5,966 bases of DNA, from the NCBI GenBank assembly GCA_944321005.1, contig CALUJT010000289.1, forward strand, positions 1 through 5,966, given 5' to 3'. The position numbers and the translations under genes are program-made. The stretch is from an uncultured Atopobiaceae bacterium. GTDB taxonomy: Bacteria > Actinomycetota > Coriobacteriia > Coriobacteriales > Atopobiaceae. Below, in pieces: positions 3,349 to 5,966 of the stretch. Each line of letters starts with the position of its first letter. Position 1 is the stretch's first letter. The notes below the pieces were generated by a model. That model was not told where the DNA came from and made no database searches. It was given only the letters and a program-made list of their open reading frames with translations.

Positions 3349-5966
3349 CTACTCGGTGACGGGCTTGCCGACCACGTCGGCCTGCTCGGGCTGGTAGCGC
3401 ACGGCGATGGTGACGGCGCGGCCGCGCGTCACGGGGCTCTGCGGCTGGACGTCGGCACCGCCCTGGGCGATGTAGTCGTTCTCGACGGCCCACGCCACGG
3501 CGTCCTCGGCGAACTGGGAGACCTTGTCGCCGTCGGCGACGGTGCCGAGCACCTCGTCGGTGTCGACGGCCTCGTAGTTGCCGACCGCCTTCGCGTAGCG
3601 GGCGAGCATGGTGACGTACTGCTCGACGGTCACGTCGTCGGCCGGGCCGAAGGTGCCGTCCTCGTAGCCGGTGACGACGCCGGCCCTGGCGGCCCAGGCG
3701 AGGGCCTGCGCGAAGAACTCGTCGCCGTTGACGTCGGAGAACTGGGAGAGGTACTTGCCCTCGTCGGGGCCGGCCACCCAGTCGTCCTTCTGCGGCTCTC
3801 CGCCGGCCATGCGGTAGAGCACGCAGACCATCTGGGCGCGGGACATGGAGCTGTTCGGCATGAACAGGTTGGAGCCGCCCATGCCCTCGATGTAGTGCTC
3901 GTTCACGGCCGTGTAGACGCTCTCGGTGTAGTACTCGTTGTTGGGAACGTCGACGAAGACCTTCTTGTCGGCGACGATGACATTCGCGGTGACATTAGTG
4001 GTGGAGAAGCTGTAGTTGTCGGTGTTCAGGGCGTCGGAGAAGTGCGCGACGTACTCGCCCTCGTCCTTGAGCTCGACCTCCTTGTTAGTGGCGTCTCCAT
4101 CGAGGGTGTAGGTGACCTCGAAGGCCTCGGCAGGTACCTCGATGGCCTCCTTCTTGGCAGCATCGGTGTAGAAGGTGAAGGTCGGGGTGATTGCCTCGCC
4201 CGTGTAGGGCAGGAAGCCGTCGTCACCATCGAAGAGGGAGTAGTCGACCTCGGCGGCCTTGACCTCGGCAGGCTTGACGGTGACGTCGAAGGTCACGGCG
4301 GAGTCGCTGTCGAACTTGAAGGTGAGCGCCTTGAAGGTCACGCGGTAGGCACCGGCGTCGACGATGGAGTCGGTGTCGACGTAGATGCCGTCGGCGCCCT
4401 TCTTGGAGACCGAGACCTCATAGTCGGTGCCCTGGACGAGCTCGACGCCGTTCGCGATGACCTTGGCCTCCATTCCCTCGGCGTAGTCGGTGCCGTCGTA
4501 GTAGACCGTGGCGGTCTTGTCGACGTTCTTGCCGTCGATGGCGAGGAAAGCGTTGGCGTCCTTCGTGAGGGTGCTGCCGTAGCCGACCGTCACCTCGGCG
4601 GAGGCCCTGCCGGCGATGACGTAGCCGTCGACCTTGGTGTTCACGTCGACGACGACCGTGTAGGTGCCGGGGTTCCTGAGCTCGTCGGCGCTGACCTCCT
4701 CGCCGCCCTCGAAGACCTTGACGAATTCGGACGCCTTGAGGCTCTTGGTCTCCTCGCCGATCACGTACGTCACATTGATGTCGGAGGTGTCGAAGTAGGG
4801 ATTGCTCTCGAGGTCGGAGAGGTCGGTCTCAAAGTCCTTCCCATCAAGCTCAGATCCGTTGTACTCGATACTCGCCTTCGCGTCGGCGTTGTAGACCGTC
4901 ACGGTCTGCTCTCCCGTGACCCAGTCGTTGCTGCTATCGTCCCCAGCAAAGTCCTTGACCGCGCTGATCTTGAACTGGTAGGCGCCGAAGCCCCCGTTGA
5001 TGGCGCCGTCGGGGCCGCTCACGAAATCGACGGAGATGCGCTCGAGGGCGCCCTCCTGCATATCGGTGCTCTTGACGCCGTTGATGGACTCGATGAGGCT
5101 GGCATCCTCGGCGATGACAGAGCCGCCCGTGAAGATAGTCGTGGCGATGTCGGCGTCGGTGAGGTCGAGCTTGCCGTAGGTGAAGGGGAGCTCGACGCTC
5201 TTGCCCTCGTAGGCCTTGTCGTCCTTGCCCTCGACGCGTACGGTGTAGGAGCCGGGCTTGATGGAGTCGGTGGTGACCTTCTTGCCGCCCTGGATGAAGG
5301 TGAGCTCGTAGGCGTCGTCGGGGAGCGCCACGCCGTCAATCGCCACGCGGACCGCGTACTTCGAGTCGCGGTCGTTGAGCACCGAGATCAGGTTGCAGTT
5401 ATCCTCGCCGGTGTAGGCGAAGGTCCCGTCGGTCACGTCGTCGCCCTCGAACAGCGTCGCGCCCTCGAGGGAGTTGCTGGCGATGGTGAAGGTGTCCGCC
5501 TCGGTGACGTAGGTCCAGCTGCCGCTGCCGTTCCAGATACCGATGACGACGGCGTAGGTGCCGACCTTGCTGGGCATCTCGTAGAGGGCGTTTCCGGCCA
5601 GGACCCTCGACTTGCCGTCCTCCTCGGTCTTATAGGTGACGACATTGCCCGGATTATTGAAAGCGGTGCCGCCCGTTCCGTCGACCTCGACGTAGTAGTA
5701 GTACGCATCGCCGATCTCGCGCTTGGTGGTATCCGTCGGCGCGAGCTCGGGCACGAGGTCCTCTCCGACCTTGACGTCGAGGAGCTCGGGGACGAGGCCC
5801 TGCCTCTCGCCGGTCAGGACGAAGGTGTCGAAGGCCTTGCCCCCGTTCTTGTAGGTCACCTTGGCCCCGTCGAGATTGGCGGCATCGTTGGCCATCAGCG
5901 ACGCCCCGTCCGCCAGCGCCATGACCGGCGCGGCGCCCAGCGTGAGCGCGCCGGCGAGGGCGGCGA
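3349..5966 (-). CDS. Paralogous Ig-like surface protein with three SLH repeats (5' end outside window)
   Basis: The frame enters at the window edge in the middle of a signal peptide (AALAGALTLGAAPVMALADG, cleavage expected after ALA) and runs to the TAG at 3349-3351. If its leader matches the plus gene, the full protein has about 884 residues and starts near 37 bases beyond the window. The internal ATG at 5922 lies inside the signal peptide and is not the start. Six modules end in PGxYxVxV-type strands, near 5560, 5250, 4980, 4667, 4350 and 4057. Three SLH repeats follow: about 3966-3790 (FVDV...SRAQ), 3755-3590 (FSDV...TVEQ, degenerate) and 3545-3375 (...TRGR). Modules correspond one-to-one with the plus-strand protein. 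Module 2 is clearly alike (VRVEGKDDKAYEGKSVELPF versus IRVEGRTGSDYEGQSVDIPF), but the others are strongly diverged. A cell-surface or S-layer role is inferred from SLH family knowledge. Whether this copy is expressed or silent depends on sequence beyond the edge. Confidence 0.92.
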   Translation of the reverse strand, partial: AALAGALTLGAAPVMALADGASLMANDAANLDGAKVTYKNGGKAFDTFVLTGERQGLVPELLDVKVGEDLVPELAPTDTTKREIGDAYYYYVEVDGTGGTAFNNPGNVVTYKTEEDGKSRVLAGNALYEMPSKVGTYAVVIGIWNGSGSWTYVTEADTFTIASNSLEGATLFEGDDVTDGTFAYTGEDNCNLISVLNDRDSKYAVRVAIDGVALPDDAYELTFIQGGKKVTTDSIKPGSYTVRVEGKDDKAYEGKSVELPFTYGKLDLTDADIATTIFTGGSVIAEDASLIESINGVKSTDMQEGALERISVDFVSGPDGAINGGFGAYQFKISAVKDFAGDDSSNDWVTGEQTVTVYNADAKASIEYNGSELDGKDFETDLSDLESNPYFDTSDINVTYVIGEETKSLKASEFVKVFEGGEEVSADELRNPGTYTVVVDVNTKVDGYVIAGRASAEVTVGYGSTLTKDANAFLAIDGKNVDKTATVYYDGTDYAEGMEAKVIANGVELVQGTDYEVSVSKKGADGIYVDTDSIVDAGAYRVTFKALTFKFDSDSAVTFDVTVKPAEVKAAEVDYSLFDGDDGFLPYTGEAITPTFTFYTDAAKKEAIEVPAEAFEVTYTLDGDATNKEVELKDEGEYVAHFSDALNTDNYSFSTTNVTANVIVADKKVFVDVPNNEYYTESVYTAVNEHYIEGMGGSNLFMPNSSMSRAQMVCVLYRMAGGEPQKDDWVAGPDEGKYLSQFSDVNGDEFFAQALAWAARAGVVTGYEDGTFGPADDVTVEQYVTMLARYAKAVGNYEAVDTDEVLGTVADGDKVSQFAEDAVAWAVENDYIAQGGADVQPQSPVTRGRAVTIAVRYQPEQADVVGKPVTE
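5893..5966 (-). repeat. Outer inverted repeat, right arm (signal-peptide coding)
   Basis: This is the inverted copy of 330-403, with 73 of 74 bases identical; the single difference at 5920 gives Met in place of Ile. The repeat reaches the last base of the window and is probably longer, perhaps including the start codon and ribosome binding site. Downstream of it the two genes have no obvious base-level alignment for the first mature residues, so the conservation is local to the leader. Confidence 0.95.

Noticed and set aside
291..5966. Composite transposon or insertion sequence bounded by the inverted repeats
   Set aside because: The repeats lie inside coding sequence of two surface proteins, no transposase is encoded between them, and no target duplication can be seen in the window.

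Overview
The window looks like a chromosomal segment of a high-GC bacterium that carries S-layer homology (SLH) surface proteins. Class Coriobacteriia (Olsenella/Atopobiaceae-like) is my best guess. It rests on strong G/C third-position codon use, an AAGGAG ribosome binding site, and secreted multi-domain proteins ending in three SLH repeats. The genus cannot be fixed from the sequence alone.

Layout: 1-69 is the 3' tail of an upstream gene. 70-292 is a GC-rich leader with two strong hairpins and a good ribosome binding site. 293-2860 (+) encodes a complete 855-residue secreted protein with about six Ig-like modules and three C-terminal SLH repeats. 2861-3348 is a non-coding, highly structured convergent intergenic region built as an inverted repeat with mirrored hairpins. 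3349-5966 (-) encodes a paralogous surface protein with the same architecture; its first residues lie beyond the window edge.

The two genes converge. Their mature parts are strongly diverged, but their signal-peptide coding sequences (330-403 and 5893-5966) form an inverted repeat identical at 73 of 74 bases and in the same reading frame. Inversion between the repeats would exchange which surface protein sits behind the ribosome binding site at 280-285. This is the arrangement of phase-variable S-layer genes such as slpA/slpB of Lactobacillus acidophilus. I infer a surface-protein switch. The repeat runs off the window, so its full length, a second promoter and a recombinase gene cannot be seen.

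A second unexpected signal is a 14-nt element. Its sequence across the start codon of the plus gene (GCATGACAGCTTGC, 291-304) recurs with one C/T change in both arms of the intergenic inverted repeat. It is oriented so that the 3' untranslated region of each mRNA would be complementary to the start-codon region (13 Watson-Crick pairs plus one G-U). It could be a recombination site or an RNA element linking 3' and 5' ends.
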